A stretch of 64,000 bases of DNA from Verrucomicrobiota bacterium (GTDB lineage Bacteria > Verrucomicrobiota > Verrucomicrobiia > Limisphaerales > J093), in contig JAAYVR010000043.1 in NCBI GenBank assembly GCA_012517065.1, positions 1 to 64,000 of the forward strand. The letters are read 5' to 3'. Positions within the stretch are counted from its first letter, which is position 1, and every line of letters starts with the position of its first letter. The translations under genes were made by a program, and so were the position numbers. Positions 7,515 through 16,665 of the stretch are shown in pieces. Under the pieces are notes generated by a model. It was not told the DNA's origin, did no database searches, and saw only the letters and a list, made by a program, of their open reading frames with translations.

Positions 7515-8885
7515 ATGCTTGGCGACACCATTGCCGCGATATCAACGCCACTGGGCGAAGGCGGGCTGGCGGTCGTGAGGATTTCCGGGCCGCAGGCGCT
7601 TGCAGTGGCGGACCGTTGCTTTGAACCGATTGGCAAAGCATCGACAATCCCGTCGCGCGCACACAGTCACACCGTTCACTTCGGCCGGGTTGTCTTGAAC
7701 GACCGGGTTGTTGACCAGGTATTGCTTGCTGTATTTCGCGCGCCTCGCTCTTTCACGTGCGAGGACACAGTCGAGATTTCATGCCACGGTGGCCCTCTGC
7801 CGGCCAAGCTCGTTCTGGATGCGGTTCTGGCGGCAGGAGCGCGCCTTGCTGAGCCCGGCGAGTTCACACGACGCGCTTTTGTCAACGGGCGCTTGGACCT
7901 CGCGCAAGCCGAGGCTGTGGCCGACATAATTCATTCCAAGACAGAGCTTGCTTTGGCCGTGGCCAATGAACAGTTGGCAGGCCGCCTCTCGAGGAGAATA
8001 GACCAGCTCAGAAATGACCTTGTAAATGCGATGTCGCACATCGAGGCGCACATCGATTTTCCCGACGAAGATATCGCCCCCGAAACACGTGAAGAGCTTC
8101 TGGTTCGCATCGGACGCGCCATCGAAAGCATGCGTGATTTGCTTCGCACGGCGGCGGAGGGCAAGGTTCTGCGGCACGGTGTCAGGGCCGCGATTATCGG
8201 CCGACCAAACGTCGGCAAGTCCAGCCTGCTGAACAGGCTCCTCGGCCACGACAGGGCAATCATATCGCCCGTTCCGGGCACAACCCGCGACACCATCACA
8301 GAAACCGCCAACATTCGAGGATTGCCTGTGACACTGATCGACACGGCCGGCCTCAGGCAAACCGCCGATTCGATAGAAAGCGAAGGTGTACAGCGCAGCC
8401 GGGCTGCCGCAAGCAGCGCCGACTTTATTCTGCAGGTATTGGATTCGTCACAGCCGCTGACACCCGAAGACGAACTTTACCTTGCCGAGTTTGCCGATCG
8501 CAAACGCGTCCTTGTCTTCAACAAGTCCGATTTGCCAGCACAGCTCAAAACTGCCCCTCCCACCAGCGCGCCCTGTGTCTGCGTTTCGTGTTTGACCGGC
8601 GAAGGCATCGAGCAGCTCAAAGATGCAATCAAAGACGTGATTTGGGCGGGCAGTAATTCCGCTGCTGTGACCGAAATCATGATAAACTCGCGCCATGAAT
8701 CTGCACTCAAGCGCGCCATCGAGGCTGCCTCAAATGCGGCGGAGAGCTTGCGCCATGACATCGGTATCGAGCTGACAGCAATGGACCTGCGCATTGCAAT
8801 AGACGCACTTGGTGAGGTTGTCGGCAAAAACTTCACCGACGATCTGTTGGATGCGATCTTTTCGCAGTTCTGCATCGGGAAATAG
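7515..8885 (+). CDS. mnmE: tRNA modification GTPase MnmE
   Basis: With MnmG, MnmE installs the 5-carboxymethylaminomethyl group on wobble uridine of certain tRNAs. The 456-aa protein has the complete architecture. The N-terminal tetrahydrofolate-binding domain starts DTIAAISTPLGEGGLAVVRI. A helical domain is interrupted by a G domain with GRPNVGKSSLLN (P-loop), PGTTRDTI, DTAGLR and NKSD. The C-terminal motif is CIGK, carrying the essential Cys. The ATG at 7515 is chosen because MLGDTIAAISTP matches the family start; the ORF track begins far upstream within the opposite-strand kinase/murQ gene. It is divergent from the murQ fusion with a short shared promoter region. Confidence 0.97.
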   Translation: MLGDTIAAISTPLGEGGLAVVRISGPQALAVADRCFEPIGKASTIPSRAHSHTVHFGRVVLNDRVVDQVLLAVFRAPRSFTCEDTVEISCHGGPLPAKLVLDAVLAAGARLAEPGEFTRRAFVNGRLDLAQAEAVADIIHSKTELALAVANEQLAGRLSRRIDQLRNDLVNAMSHIEAHIDFPDEDIAPETREELLVRIGRAIESMRDLLRTAAEGKVLRHGVRAAIIGRPNVGKSSLLNRLLGHDRAIISPVPGTTRDTITETANIRGLPVTLIDTAGLRQTADSIESEGVQRSRAAASSADFILQVLDSSQPLTPEDELYLAEFADRKRVLVFNKSDLPAQLKTAPPTSAPCVCVSCLTGEGIEQLKDAIKDVIWAGSNSAAVTEIMINSRHESALKRAIEAASNAAESLRHDIGIELTAMDLRIAIDALGEVVGKNFTDDLLDAIFSQFCIGK

Positions 8886-9206
8886 GCCTTGCCTGAACTC
8901 TGACAGCGACGGGTTGTCCCATGCATCGTGCGATATCGCGCCCGCGGCCGCCGGAGTACCATTTTTGGACTGAAGACCACACTGCCAACATTGTTTTCTG
9001 CGCGTGCATCAGCATTTGTCACCACCTTCATCACCACCTTTGTAGAAACCACTGGAAACAGAGTGTGGCCGCCAAACCGCGCGGGTCGCCTCTGGCAAGC
9101 TTGTGCTGCCGACAAGCGCTACGACGATCGTCGCAACAGAGGTATCAACGAAAGCATCGACAATATTGACGACAAAGGCAGCGCAATTGCAGGTGATGGA
9201 TGGCGC
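8886..9206. other. Intergenic stretch after mnmE, nothing recognised
   Basis: About 320 bp between the mnmE stop and repeat R1 copy 1. The ORFs on both strands are short, mutually antisense and without family resemblance. No tRNA, clear terminator or promoter stood out. Confidence 0.4.
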
Positions 9207-9345
9207 TAGCCCCGAAATCTCACCGCTCACCCCCTCGGATTCGCCCGTGCCTTCACTCCGGTGAGATTTCCGGGGCCCGCATATTCCTTGGTTGCTTGAA
9301 GACACCCGTTTCGCAGACTGCTCAGGGTATGAAATATGCGGGCTA
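9207..9345 (+). repeat. Dispersed repeat R1, copy 1 (full length, two hairpins)
   Basis: The copy starts tagccccgaaatctcaccg and has an inverted partner cggtgagatttccgggg, forming hairpin A. The second half runs gcccgcatattcc to aatatgcgggcta, forming hairpin B, with the conserved core ttgaagacacccgtttcgca in between. Near-identical sequence recurs at copies 2 and 4, so this is a mobile or amplified intergenic element and not chance. The outer ends read TAG and CTA. A partial extra half (ggtgaggtttccggaagcccgcatat) lies at about 9403-9434. No coding capacity is seen. Confidence 0.85.
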
Positions 9346-9476
9346 GCCCGCCAATCGGAATCGACAGAGAAGGAATGACGATTCAAGTGCGTCATGGTTG
9401 GTTGGATGGTGAGGTTTCCGGAAGCCCGCATATCTGCAATTGACTGGATTGGCCGGGGCGGGGCAATGTGAAGCCC

Positions 9477-10661
9477 ATGAAAACTTTTGCATTTGCAGTG
9501 GTCATTTGCGGTTTTTGCGTTTTGCAAACAAGTCTGGCTGCTCAGACCGGTCCAAGGTTTTACGGTGACCCTCCCGATGATCATCATCCTTGGGCTGTGC
9601 ACGATGGAAACCGGCCTCAACCAATCACGGTAACACCCGGAACTTTCAGCTCTCAAGAGCGGCCTGGCAAACCGCCCTCCGACGCCATCATACTTTTCGA
9701 TGGCACAGACCTGTCAAAGTGGGAGACTTCTAAAGGCCAACCTGCAAAGTGGCTTGTGAAAGACGGCTACATGGAAGCTGTTCCCGGCACGGGCGAAATT
9801 AGGACAAAAGAGAAGTTTGGCGATTGCCAGTTGCACATAGAATGGGCTGCACCAGCAACTCCCAAAGGCGAAGGCCAAGGGCGTGGCAACAGCGGCGTTT
9901 TCCTGATGGGAATGCTGGAAATTCAGGTGCTCGACTCATACCACAACGTCACATACGCAGACGGACACGCCGGCGCGTACTACGGCGTGAACCCGCCCAT
10001 GGCACTGCCACTCCGGCCGCCCGGAGAGTTTCAAGTCTATGACATTGTCTTCCGGCGCCCGATTTACAAGGACGGCAAGCCGCTGGACCCCGGCTACGTG
10101 ACAGTTTTCATGAACGGTGTCTTGGTGCAGGATCACACGATGATCGAAGGTCCTGGTGGGCACATGGGCCGATCTCGCCCCGGGCCGTTCCCCGCAAAAG
10201 GCCCGTTGAGCCTGCAAGACCATGGGGATCCTGTCCGTTTTCGCAATATTTGGTACAGAGAACTCCCGCCCAGGCCCGCTGAAGGTGGAACCGACGGCTG
10301 GCTCTCGACTGAAGCCACCATGGCCAAACGAAAGGAGATCGCCGCCGCAATCCGCAAAGATGCTGAACAGCTTATCAGCCCGGATAACCCGTTGCCGGGA
10401 ATGCTCCGGCTCATGGAGTCCCTGGTTTACGAGAAAGATGAGACCGCCATGCAAAAATCGGAGCGCATGGCCGCCGAGTACGTGGAAGGATTGAAGAGGC
10501 TGGCGCCCGACAAGCTCGCCGGCAAGCGAGACGAAGTCCGCAACGTCTCTGAAGTGTTCAAGTACCTGACAAGGCACGGCATCTTGCCCGCGACTTTCGG
10601 CCCAAAGAATGCCATCGAACAATTGATAAAGGATCAGGGTTGGGACAAGAAGAGACAATAG
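9477..10661 (+). CDS. Secreted DUF1080 / 3-keto-disaccharide hydrolase family protein
   Basis: This is a 394-aa exported protein. The N-terminus MKTFAFAVVICGFCVLQTSLAAQ is a signal peptide. The DUF1080 beta-sandwich domain (about residues 60-265) shows the typical IILFDGTDLSKWE opening, EIRTKEKFGDCQLHIEW, a RGNSGVFLMGMLEIQVLDSY metal/sugar-site region and the closing PLSLQDHGDPVRFRNIWYREL. The family includes 3-keto-disaccharide hydrolases and LamG-like glycan-binding proteins and is expanded in Planctomycetota and Verrucomicrobiota. A helical, charged C-terminal extension (about 280-394) of unknown role follows. A GTG at 9468 is possible, but the ATG at 9477 gives a cleaner signal peptide. 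The gene stands alone, convergent with the glycosylase gene. Confidence 0.9.
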   Translation: MKTFAFAVVICGFCVLQTSLAAQTGPRFYGDPPDDHHPWAVHDGNRPQPITVTPGTFSSQERPGKPPSDAIILFDGTDLSKWETSKGQPAKWLVKDGYMEAVPGTGEIRTKEKFGDCQLHIEWAAPATPKGEGQGRGNSGVFLMGMLEIQVLDSYHNVTYADGHAGAYYGVNPPMALPLRPPGEFQVYDIVFRRPIYKDGKPLDPGYVTVFMNGVLVQDHTMIEGPGGHMGRSRPGPFPAKGPLSLQDHGDPVRFRNIWYRELPPRPAEGGTDGWLSTEATMAKRKEIAAAIRKDAEQLISPDNPLPGMLRLMESLVYEKDETAMQKSERMAAEYVEGLKRLAPDKLAGKRDEVRNVSEVFKYLTRHGILPATFGPKNAIEQLIKDQGWDKKRQ

Positions 10662-10795
10662 AACCCGCCGAACTGGAAATCAGTTCAGGCCGTTGGTTTT
10701 GGATGCCAGCAATACGAGGGCCACAGGCCGGCCCATAGCAAAGTGTCCCGAAAACCAAACGCGGCTGAGCTTTGCTGACAGCCTGCCCGGCGAGG

Positions 10796-11461
10796 TTACC
10801 ATCCCACGCCGCCGTTGGAATCGGCCGCACGCCACAGGTAAAGTGCGGCCGTTGTTCTGTAAGGCGCCCAAGCCGCGCCGACACGCGCAAGTTGTTTGGG
10901 CGAGGGAAGAATGTGTTTCCGAAAAGCCACCGCAAAGCCGCGCCGCACGCCCAAATCGTGCACTGGCAATACGTCCGGCCTGCCAAGATTGAATATCAGG
11001 AACATCTCAGCAGTCCACCGGCCCACTCCCTTGAACAGCGTCAGACGCGAAATTATCTCCGCATCGGAAAGCTTGGCGCACTCGCTCAGTGACGGCACAT
11101 TCCCGGACACGGCTTGCTCGGCAATGCCAATAATATAGGAGCATTTGACACCGGAAATCCCCGCTTTTCTGAGCGTAGCCGGCCCTGCAGACAAAACTTC
11201 CGCAGGCGACGGGAACTCTTGTCCCGGGAACAGCGCACGGAATCTGTGCAAAATCACATTCGCAACCCGCCCACTCAACTGCTGAAAGATCACGGCATGC
11301 ACGAGCGCTTGGAAAGGCGGCAAGTGACGCGGCTTCAATTCGAGCGGGCCAATCCGCTGGACAAGAGCACGAAATGCTGGCTCAACAGCCGCCAGCCGAG
11401 TCGCGCTTTCTTCGTTGACCGGGGAAACTTTGCCCATGTGTTTTGTCACGATTTCATTCAT
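10796..11461 (-). CDS. DNA-3-methyladenine glycosylase II family (AlkA-like, HhH-GPD)
   Basis: This base-excision repair glycosylase removes alkylated purines from DNA. The HhH-GPD fold is recognisable from HAVIFQQLSGRVANVILHRF (helical scaffold), the helix-hairpin-helix LTLFKGVGRWTAEMFLIF, and PVHDLGVRRGF, which carries the catalytic Asp about 18 residues after the hairpin. There is no Cys4 iron-sulphur cluster, which fits the AlkA/MagI group and not Nth/MutY. The ATG at 11461 (MNEIVTKHMGK) gives 221 aa, close to short AlkA relatives lacking the N-terminal AlkA domain. The ORF-track start at 11524 adds 21 residues without family support. Confidence 0.88.
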   Translation of the reverse strand: MNEIVTKHMGKVSPVNEESATRLAAVEPAFRALVQRIGPLELKPRHLPPFQALVHAVIFQQLSGRVANVILHRFRALFPGQEFPSPAEVLSAGPATLRKAGISGVKCSYIIGIAEQAVSGNVPSLSECAKLSDAEIISRLTLFKGVGRWTAEMFLIFNLGRPDVLPVHDLGVRRGFAVAFRKHILPSPKQLARVGAAWAPYRTTAALYLWRAADSNGGVGW

Positions 11462-11740
11462 TTCCGTTTTTCGGATCACGGTGGCAACGGCATGCCCCAC
11501 CTTCTGTGAAAGCCCGCATGACAAACAGCGAGCCTGTCACTCTGTCTTGAGTCGTGTTTGGATGAGCATGCATGGCAGATGGCACGCGCTGGATGAGTTC
11601 ACTTGCCACGGCATTGTTTGCCCGGGACCGAGGCGGGCGGGGAGCAGCCAGGTTTTGGCAAGGCGAACAATTCACCGGGAACGGTGAGTATCGGTTGAGA
11701 ATTATGGCACCACATGCACGGCCGGTCTGAGGCGTCCTCG

Positions 11741-12754
11741 CTAATTGCTTTTCTTGCGGTCGCAAAGCAGTCCATCGACCGGCGCATAGTCGTCTATCAA
11801 GACCGGAAACTCGCGAAAGTTCTGCGGCGGGTCTGATCTGAATGTTGTCACTCGCTGAATGAAACCTGGCAGCCGTACCCGGCCGTTTCGGACCAGTTTG
11901 GATGCGCGAGCACGGAGTTCCTCAGCGGTCATTTCTTCATCGGTTCGGGTCGCAAGCAAGACCACGTTAAGGCTGTCGCGAGCCGGGAAAAGATATGTCC
12001 GCGGATAAACGGCTCTCATGGTCTGGTATATCGCGCCAACGAGGTCAGCCTGCCATCCACCGAGTGTGCCCATGCAGTTGAAGGCAACAACGCCATTGGT
12101 TGTGAGCCGTCCTTTGACCAACTCGAAGAATTCCTTGGTCGCAAGATGGTATGGCAATGCCGAGCCGTACCGGCTCTGCACATAGGCGTCAACAATCACA
12201 ACATCATATTCATTCTGGCTTCTTCGGAGAAAAACTCGGCCGTCTTCGATGTGCACTCGCTGGCGGGGTGATTCTTCGAACTTGAAATACTCCCGCGCAA
12301 CCCTGAAAACCACGGGGTCAATCTCGACTGTCTCGACTGCAACGTCCGGGTGGTAATGGGCGTAAGACCTTTGCACGCTGCCGCCGCCAAGCCCGATCAT
12401 TAACACCGCCTTGATATTCGTGTTCCAGAGCCACGGCGCGTGAAAGTACTCAGTGTACTCAAAATGCCCGGACAACGGATTCGCCAGCGACATCCTCGTT
12501 TCGCGTGAATCATCGAAACTGAGCGTCCGAAGCCCCATGTGATCGATCACCCTGATATGATGATAAGCCGACGTCGTTTCATAAACCACTTTGCCAGGTA
12601 GCGGCTGTGCACCTAGCGCGGCCGCAAACACGCTGAAAATGCAAGCAGTGACGATTGCTCCGGGGCTTGCGCTGGCTTTGAATGCCGCGCCTGCAAATCC
12701 CAGCCACCGGTTCGGGCGCTTCGAGCTGGCTTTGCCTGAACACTTGTTTCTCAT
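11741..12754 (-). CDS. Spermidine-synthase-like (SpeE fold) protein, soluble half of a split MFS-SpeE pair
   Basis: This 337-aa protein has a Rossmann methyltransferase/aminopropyltransferase fold. LMIGLGGGSVQRSYAHYHP is the nucleotide-binding loop, VETVEIDPVVFRVAREYF is motif II, and DVVIVDAYVQSRYGSALP replaces the usual DSSDP region. The end, VLIDDYAPVDGLL, is typical of the 'fused MFS/spermidine synthase' group common in environmental bacteria, whose substrate is often unproven. One hydrophobic segment lies near residues 30-48 (AIVTACIFSVFAAALGA). The start ATG overlaps the stop of the upstream membrane gene by 4 bp (ATGA), so the two are translated together. Polyamine synthesis is possible but not certain, because the acidic catalytic motif is altered. 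Confidence 0.85.
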   Translation of the reverse strand: MRNKCSGKASSKRPNRWLGFAGAAFKASASPGAIVTACIFSVFAAALGAQPLPGKVVYETTSAYHHIRVIDHMGLRTLSFDDSRETRMSLANPLSGHFEYTEYFHAPWLWNTNIKAVLMIGLGGGSVQRSYAHYHPDVAVETVEIDPVVFRVAREYFKFEESPRQRVHIEDGRVFLRRSQNEYDVVIVDAYVQSRYGSALPYHLATKEFFELVKGRLTTNGVVAFNCMGTLGGWQADLVGAIYQTMRAVYPRTYLFPARDSLNVVLLATRTDEEMTAEELRARASKLVRNGRVRLPGFIQRVTTFRSDPPQNFREFPVLIDDYAPVDGLLCDRKKSN

Positions 12755-13389
12755 TCTCTGGTAACAGGTTTGCTACCGAACCGGCGATCAAGCACCGCGC
12801 TCAACGCGCCGGTCAGAGCTGTTAAGCCACCCATGAGCCGGAAAATGTCAGTCAATCTCATGACATCGATCAAAATGTAACCCGCTACGAACACTCCGGC
12901 AATACTGCCCAGAGTGCCTGCAGCAATGACGGCTCCGCTCGATCGCCCCACACGGTCCACACGCGAAGTCAACCACCGAATCAGGAACGGTGGCAACATG
13001 GCCAGCACAATACAGGGGAAAAGGAACACACACATGCTCCCCAACGCGGGATCGAGCTTCTGCCACAGGGGCGGAATCGCGCGGTCGGTTGGATGCCGTC
13101 CGATGATTGCCTCGATGATCGGCGGCGAAACGTTCGGCACCGCAAAGGTGAAAACGCCGGCCACAACAAGAAGCAGCCCGAGAATGCCAAGCCGACCGTG
13201 TCTGTCAGCCAATGCGCCGCCGACATAGTAACCGCAGGCAAGAGCAAGCATGACCACCCCTATTTGGCTGACCCAGACATAAAACGACCCCCCAAAATCC
13301 TTGGCAAGGTACCGGGCGCCAATAATCTCAAGCACGAGGATTATAAACCCGCCCAATGCAGCCAGAATTGACGCTGCAAGGCTACGCAT
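12751..13389 (-). CDS. Multi-pass membrane partner of SpeE-like protein (split MFS domain)
   Basis: This is a 212-aa inner-membrane protein with about six hydrophobic segments: AALGGFIILVLEIIGARYLA, VSQIGVVMLALACGYYVGGALADR, LGLLLVVAGVFTF, FLFPCIVLAMLPPFLI, a GTLGSIAGVFVAGYILI helix and a last short one. The ADRHGR loop after the second helix and the LEIIGARYLAKDFG start are typical of the N-terminal half of fused MFS/spermidine-synthase proteins. Here that half is a separate gene with a 4-bp ATGA overlap to the downstream SpeE-like gene, so the two products probably form a complex. The transported or sensed molecule is unknown. Confidence 0.85.
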   Translation of the reverse strand: MRSLAASILAALGGFIILVLEIIGARYLAKDFGGSFYVWVSQIGVVMLALACGYYVGGALADRHGRLGILGLLLVVAGVFTFAVPNVSPPIIEAIIGRHPTDRAIPPLWQKLDPALGSMCVFLFPCIVLAMLPPFLIRWLTSRVDRVGRSSGAVIAAGTLGSIAGVFVAGYILIDVMRLTDIFRLMGGLTALTGALSAVLDRRFGSKPVTRE

Positions 13390-13481
13390 GTAACGACTCT
13401 ATTTGCCAGTCGCTCCAGAGTCAAAGAGAACGCAACTTGGCCATCGTTGCATCCGACGTCTCGCCCCTCCGAGCCCGCACA

Positions 13482-14065
13482 GTTCGCAGCCCGCCTTAGC
13501 AGGAACCAAAGTTGCCTCACAGCCGCTGATCCAGCTCATGCGCCCCCTCATGAAGGCTGTCGGCCACGCCGAGCTGCGAAACATCTGCTGCGACTCCGTC
13601 GCAAGGAAAAGCGCTTTGATCCCAATGGTTTCTCACCCGCTGGCGCGGATGCAGTGGGCGTTGGTAGGCACGAAGGGCTCGGAGTCCGGCAGCTTGCTGC
13701 CGCTTTGTTTTTGTGCGCAAACAGCGTGCCTGGAACCAGATCGGCATGGCGTACAAAACAATGTGTCTGTCCCCATATCAGCATCCGAGGGCTTCCTCCA
13801 CAGACTTCGGCAGCCGCGGACTGGAACAATGGGCAGTTTACGGGCCACGCCGCAATCCGGGGACAAAACCCAAATATCGAGCCTGTCACCTTATTTGGGT
13901 CCACACCCAGACAACGAGCCTGTCACTTTATCAAACTCACTCCCACAGTCCGTGCCTTTGTGACCGCCTTACTGGTGGCAACAGAAGCAGATACGGATGA
14001 ATTGACCAAACTCGCAGCCTGAAAACCTTGGCGGATATGAAGGGCTTTTGAATATAGTGATACAC
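13482..14065 (+). repeat. Dispersed repeat R2, copy A (long)
   Basis: This is a long intergenic repeat matching copy D at 53.8-54.5 kb in the opposite orientation, and copies B and C in part. Shared blocks include ctgcgactccgtcgcaagga, gatcccaatggtttctcac, cggcagcttgctgccgct, gtgtctgtccccatatcagc, cctccacagacttcggcag and cccaaatatcgagcctgtca. The right end reads accaaactcgcagcctgaaa, preceded by a short frame ending ATEAD...LTKLAA, which is also present in copy D. ORFs listed over this region are by-products of the repeat. Exact borders are uncertain by about 60 bp. Confidence 0.75.
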
Positions 14066-14156
14066 CCCTGCACAGCCAACCAGGGCGGATGTCTTCAAGA
14101 GATCAAGCAATATGCAAACGCGGAAGTCTAACCGGGCTAAAGGAATGTGTGAATCT

Positions 14157-14289
14157 TAGCCCGGAAATCTCACCGGAATGAAGTTTTGGGTGCCTTGGCA
14201 TGGTCAGGCGGTGATATTTCCGGGGCCCGCATTTTCCTTGATTTCTTGAAGACACCCGTTTCGCAGACTGCTCAGGGTATAAAATATGC
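14157..14289 (+). repeat. Dispersed repeat R1, copy 2 (full length)
   Basis: The copy starts tagcccggaaatctcaccgg and continues through ggtgatatttccggggcccg, then attttccttgatttcttgaa, gacacccgtttcgcagactg and ctcagggtataaaatatgcg. It matches copies 1 and 4 closely. It sits directly 3' of the M55 peptidase gene. An additional half hairpin (ggggagatttccgggct, about 14305-14321) lies between it and the gene's stop codon. Confidence 0.8.
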
Positions 14290-14334
14290 GACAAAGGGTT
14301 GGCCGGGGAGATTTCCGGGCTGGACGGTGCCCCG

Positions 14335-15204
14335 CTAGAAATCAAGCAGATGGAGAGCGTCGGGGATGGTTCCTTCTTTTGTAACACGCTTGGGGGGAGG
14401 TTCTTGCAAGACAAGGTATTCCTTCCTGGCTTGGACTGGAAACTCGAGTCGGTAAGGACGACAGTTGCGTATGACCGCCATTGCTTGCTTGGCGCCCTTG
14501 TACAGTTTCGCCCGTGTTTCCTCGAACGGATAAAGCAAGGCCGATTCGCGGGCGATGCCCTTTTTAACGGCCACCTTTATGCACGCTTTACCGAAAAACT
14601 TTTCGGCTTCGCGACAGGTCGCTTCGTCACCCGTTACCAGTATTGGCGGAACACCGAAATGCCCGGCCACTATGGCACATTGGGCAAGTTCGCCGGACTC
14701 GACTCCGTTGTACCAGTATCGGTTTTCGGTTGCGGACGACTGGGTATGGTGCAGCACGCCGTCCGGGGTTCCCATCATCGCATGAAACCCAAGAAACACG
14801 ACCCCTGCATAACTCCCATCCAAGAGCGGGAAAACCTGTGGTCGTGGCAGGCCCGTGATGTACTTGGCGCCAGGCACCATTAGTTCCGGCAGGACAGCTT
14901 GGTTCCCATGGCCGTCGAGCACGACGATTTCCGTTGCGCCGCCGGCGCGAAGCCCGCGCACGACCGCCGCGAGATCGCCCATGAAAAACTCGCGGGCTTG
15001 TCTTGCTTCCGGGGTGTTGGTTTCGCGCGTCTGAGCGAATTTGTACACGCCGCTGATGCCTTCAAGATCGGTGACGATGTAGATTTTCTTATGCGCTGCA
15101 GCCGCATCAAACGTGGCAAGGCTCACGAGGCAGAATACGGACAACAAGCCTCTCACGAAAGATGGAGGAAGATGATTGGCAGCATGAGGTTCACGGCGCA
15201 GCAT
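14335..15204 (-). CDS. Exported M55 family D-aminopeptidase (DppA-like)
   Basis: This is a zinc D-aminopeptidase-type protein of peptidase family M55. The conserved metal and active-site motifs of DppA are visible: IVTDLEGISG, LDGHGNQ, VFLGFHAMMG with the conserved His, LHHTQSS, and VTGDEATCREAEKFFG. A hydrophobic stretch near the N-terminus (RGLLSVFCLVSLATFDAAAA) is a signal peptide, so the enzyme would act in the periplasm. There it may release D-amino acids from peptidoglycan-derived or dietary D-peptides. With the murQ fusion this suggests wall recycling, although the genes are not linked in an operon. The start is uncertain: ATG 15204 and ATG 15225 are both plausible, and the ORF-track start at 15261 is TTG. 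Confidence 0.9.
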   Translation of the reverse strand: MLRREPHAANHLPPSFVRGLLSVFCLVSLATFDAAAAHKKIYIVTDLEGISGVYKFAQTRETNTPEARQAREFFMGDLAAVVRGLRAGGATEIVVLDGHGNQAVLPELMVPGAKYITGLPRPQVFPLLDGSYAGVVFLGFHAMMGTPDGVLHHTQSSATENRYWYNGVESGELAQCAIVAGHFGVPPILVTGDEATCREAEKFFGKACIKVAVKKGIARESALLYPFEETRAKLYKGAKQAMAVIRNCRPYRLEFPVQARKEYLVLQEPPPKRVTKEGTIPDALHLLDF

Positions 15205-15303
15205 TCTTTGGGATGGGCAGTTCATAGATGTATGGTTCTGCGCTGAGAAACGCGTCGTCAAGGCCGAAGAAGTCCTCAGAACAGTGTTTGATCTTCCCGG
15301 GGC

Positions 15304-16578
15304 TCAGAGCAGCAGAGAGACAATCCCGCCTGCAAGGATGACCGCGGCAGCAAGAAGAGTGCGGTTTTTCAAATCTGTTGTGGCAAGAACTGCGACCATG
15401 CCTGATTTGAGCAGGGTATTGGCCAGAACGGCGACTGTGATGCCGCAAACAGCCACTTGCGGTTCGATGGTCGATTTCGCCTGGCTCGCAAGAGAGAGCG
15501 TGATTGCGTCAACGTCAGTCAGACCTGCCAAAGCTGCCACAATGTACAGGCCTTGTTGTGGGAGGTTCTTTTCAACCTGCTTAACAACCAGCAACACAAC
15601 TGCAAAAAGCAATGCAAACTTGATTGCTGAGGTTAAGCTGAACGGGTTCTTCAGTGGCACCTCGCCGGTCACAGAACCGGTTTGAATGGCGCCCAGCGAT
15701 CTCCGATAGAACACCATGGAACAACCCAAGCAAATCAGACCCATGACAACCATCGGCACAATCACCGCCCCGAGCATCACAGGGTTCACCACCGCGACTT
15801 CGACAATCACACGGGCAAACATAATGGTCCATGAAAGGAGCAAGCCCGTCGCGAGTGCGTCGGCCATGTTGCCGCCACCCTTTCCCTCGTGGCTGCGCCG
15901 GGCAAAAGTGAGTGACACGGCCGTGGACGATACCAATCCACCAAACAATCCAATGAGAGGAATTCCGCGGTGTGTTCCAAGCCACCGTGACGCCAAATAG
16001 CCGATCAGAGAAAGACTGGCGATCAGGATCACCAGCCACCACATCTTGTAAGGGTTTAGAGCACCCCATGGATCAACAGTTTTGTCGGGCAGCACGGGCA
16101 GCACAATGAAAGTTGCAATGAGCAGTTTCAGCCCGGCGTAGAGGTCGTCTTTGCCGAGCTTGCCGACCAACCCGTGCAATGGTTCCTTGTAAGCGAGCAC
16201 TGCGGAAGTTGCAATGCCAAGGGCCACAGCGGCGCTCTGGTACCCGTAAAGTGTGGCCCCTCCGAGCAAATACACCACCAGCGCGGCGATCTCAGTCGTG
16301 AGACCGTGTGCCTGTTGATCTGACCGGGTGTGCACGAGGTAACCAGCCAATACAGTTGCTGAAACGCACAGCGCCCCCGCAGCAAAAAGCCAATGGGACT
16401 GGACGCGGTTTGACAGCCATGCAGCGAGCGCACCGGCTTCGGCAAACAGAATGAATGTGCGAAGCCCGCCGATGCCTTTCGAGTTCTCGTCAGCGGCGCT
16501 TTTCTCGCGCTCGATACCCACGAGCGCACCAATAAACAGCGCCACTGCGAAATCCAAGAATGGAATGTCCGAGTTCAA
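15304..16578 (-). CDS. MgtC/SapB family membrane protein with DUF4010 domain
   Basis: This 424-aa inner-membrane protein has about 11-12 hydrophobic segments. The N-terminal third is the MgtC/SapB domain (FAVALFIGALVGIEREKS and GGLRTFILFAEAGALAA). The C-terminal two thirds match DUF4010, ending in AALAGLTDVDAITLSLAS and LANTLLKSGMVAVLATTDLK. Such proteins are linked to magnesium homeostasis or stress in other bacteria, but the role of the MgtC-DUF4010 type is not established. No ATG exists upstream of the conserved region in this frame. The start is therefore taken as TTG at 16578, giving MNSDIPFLDFAVALF. The gene stands alone between repeat-rich intergenic stretches. Confidence 0.88.
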   Translation of the reverse strand: MNSDIPFLDFAVALFIGALVGIEREKSAADENSKGIGGLRTFILFAEAGALAAWLSNRVQSHWLFAAGALCVSATVLAGYLVHTRSDQQAHGLTTEIAALVVYLLGGATLYGYQSAAVALGIATSAVLAYKEPLHGLVGKLGKDDLYAGLKLLIATFIVLPVLPDKTVDPWGALNPYKMWWLVILIASLSLIGYLASRWLGTHRGIPLIGLFGGLVSSTAVSLTFARRSHEGKGGGNMADALATGLLLSWTIMFARVIVEVAVVNPVMLGAVIVPMVVMGLICLGCSMVFYRRSLGAIQTGSVTGEVPLKNPFSLTSAIKFALLFAVVLLVVKQVEKNLPQQGLYIVAALAGLTDVDAITLSLASQAKSTIEPQVAVCGITVAVLANTLLKSGMVAVLATTDLKNRTLLAAAVILAGGIVSLLL

Positions 16579-16665
16579 GTCGCCGTCCGCCCCACAACAG
16601 GGTGTTCAAAAAAACAGGATGCCCAGTTGGTTTTGGCTCTGCAAACCCAAACTGACCTCAGCAAA

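Noticed and set aside
9009-9656. 215-aa minus-strand ORF across the intergenic region and the DUF1080 gene start
   Set aside because: It runs through repeat R1 and the signal peptide region of a well-supported gene on the other strand.
13403-14022. ORFs of 186 and 191 aa in the region 13.4-14.0 kb
   Set aside because: They lie over repeat R2 copy A, and similar peptides appear at copies B, C and D only because the DNA is repeated.
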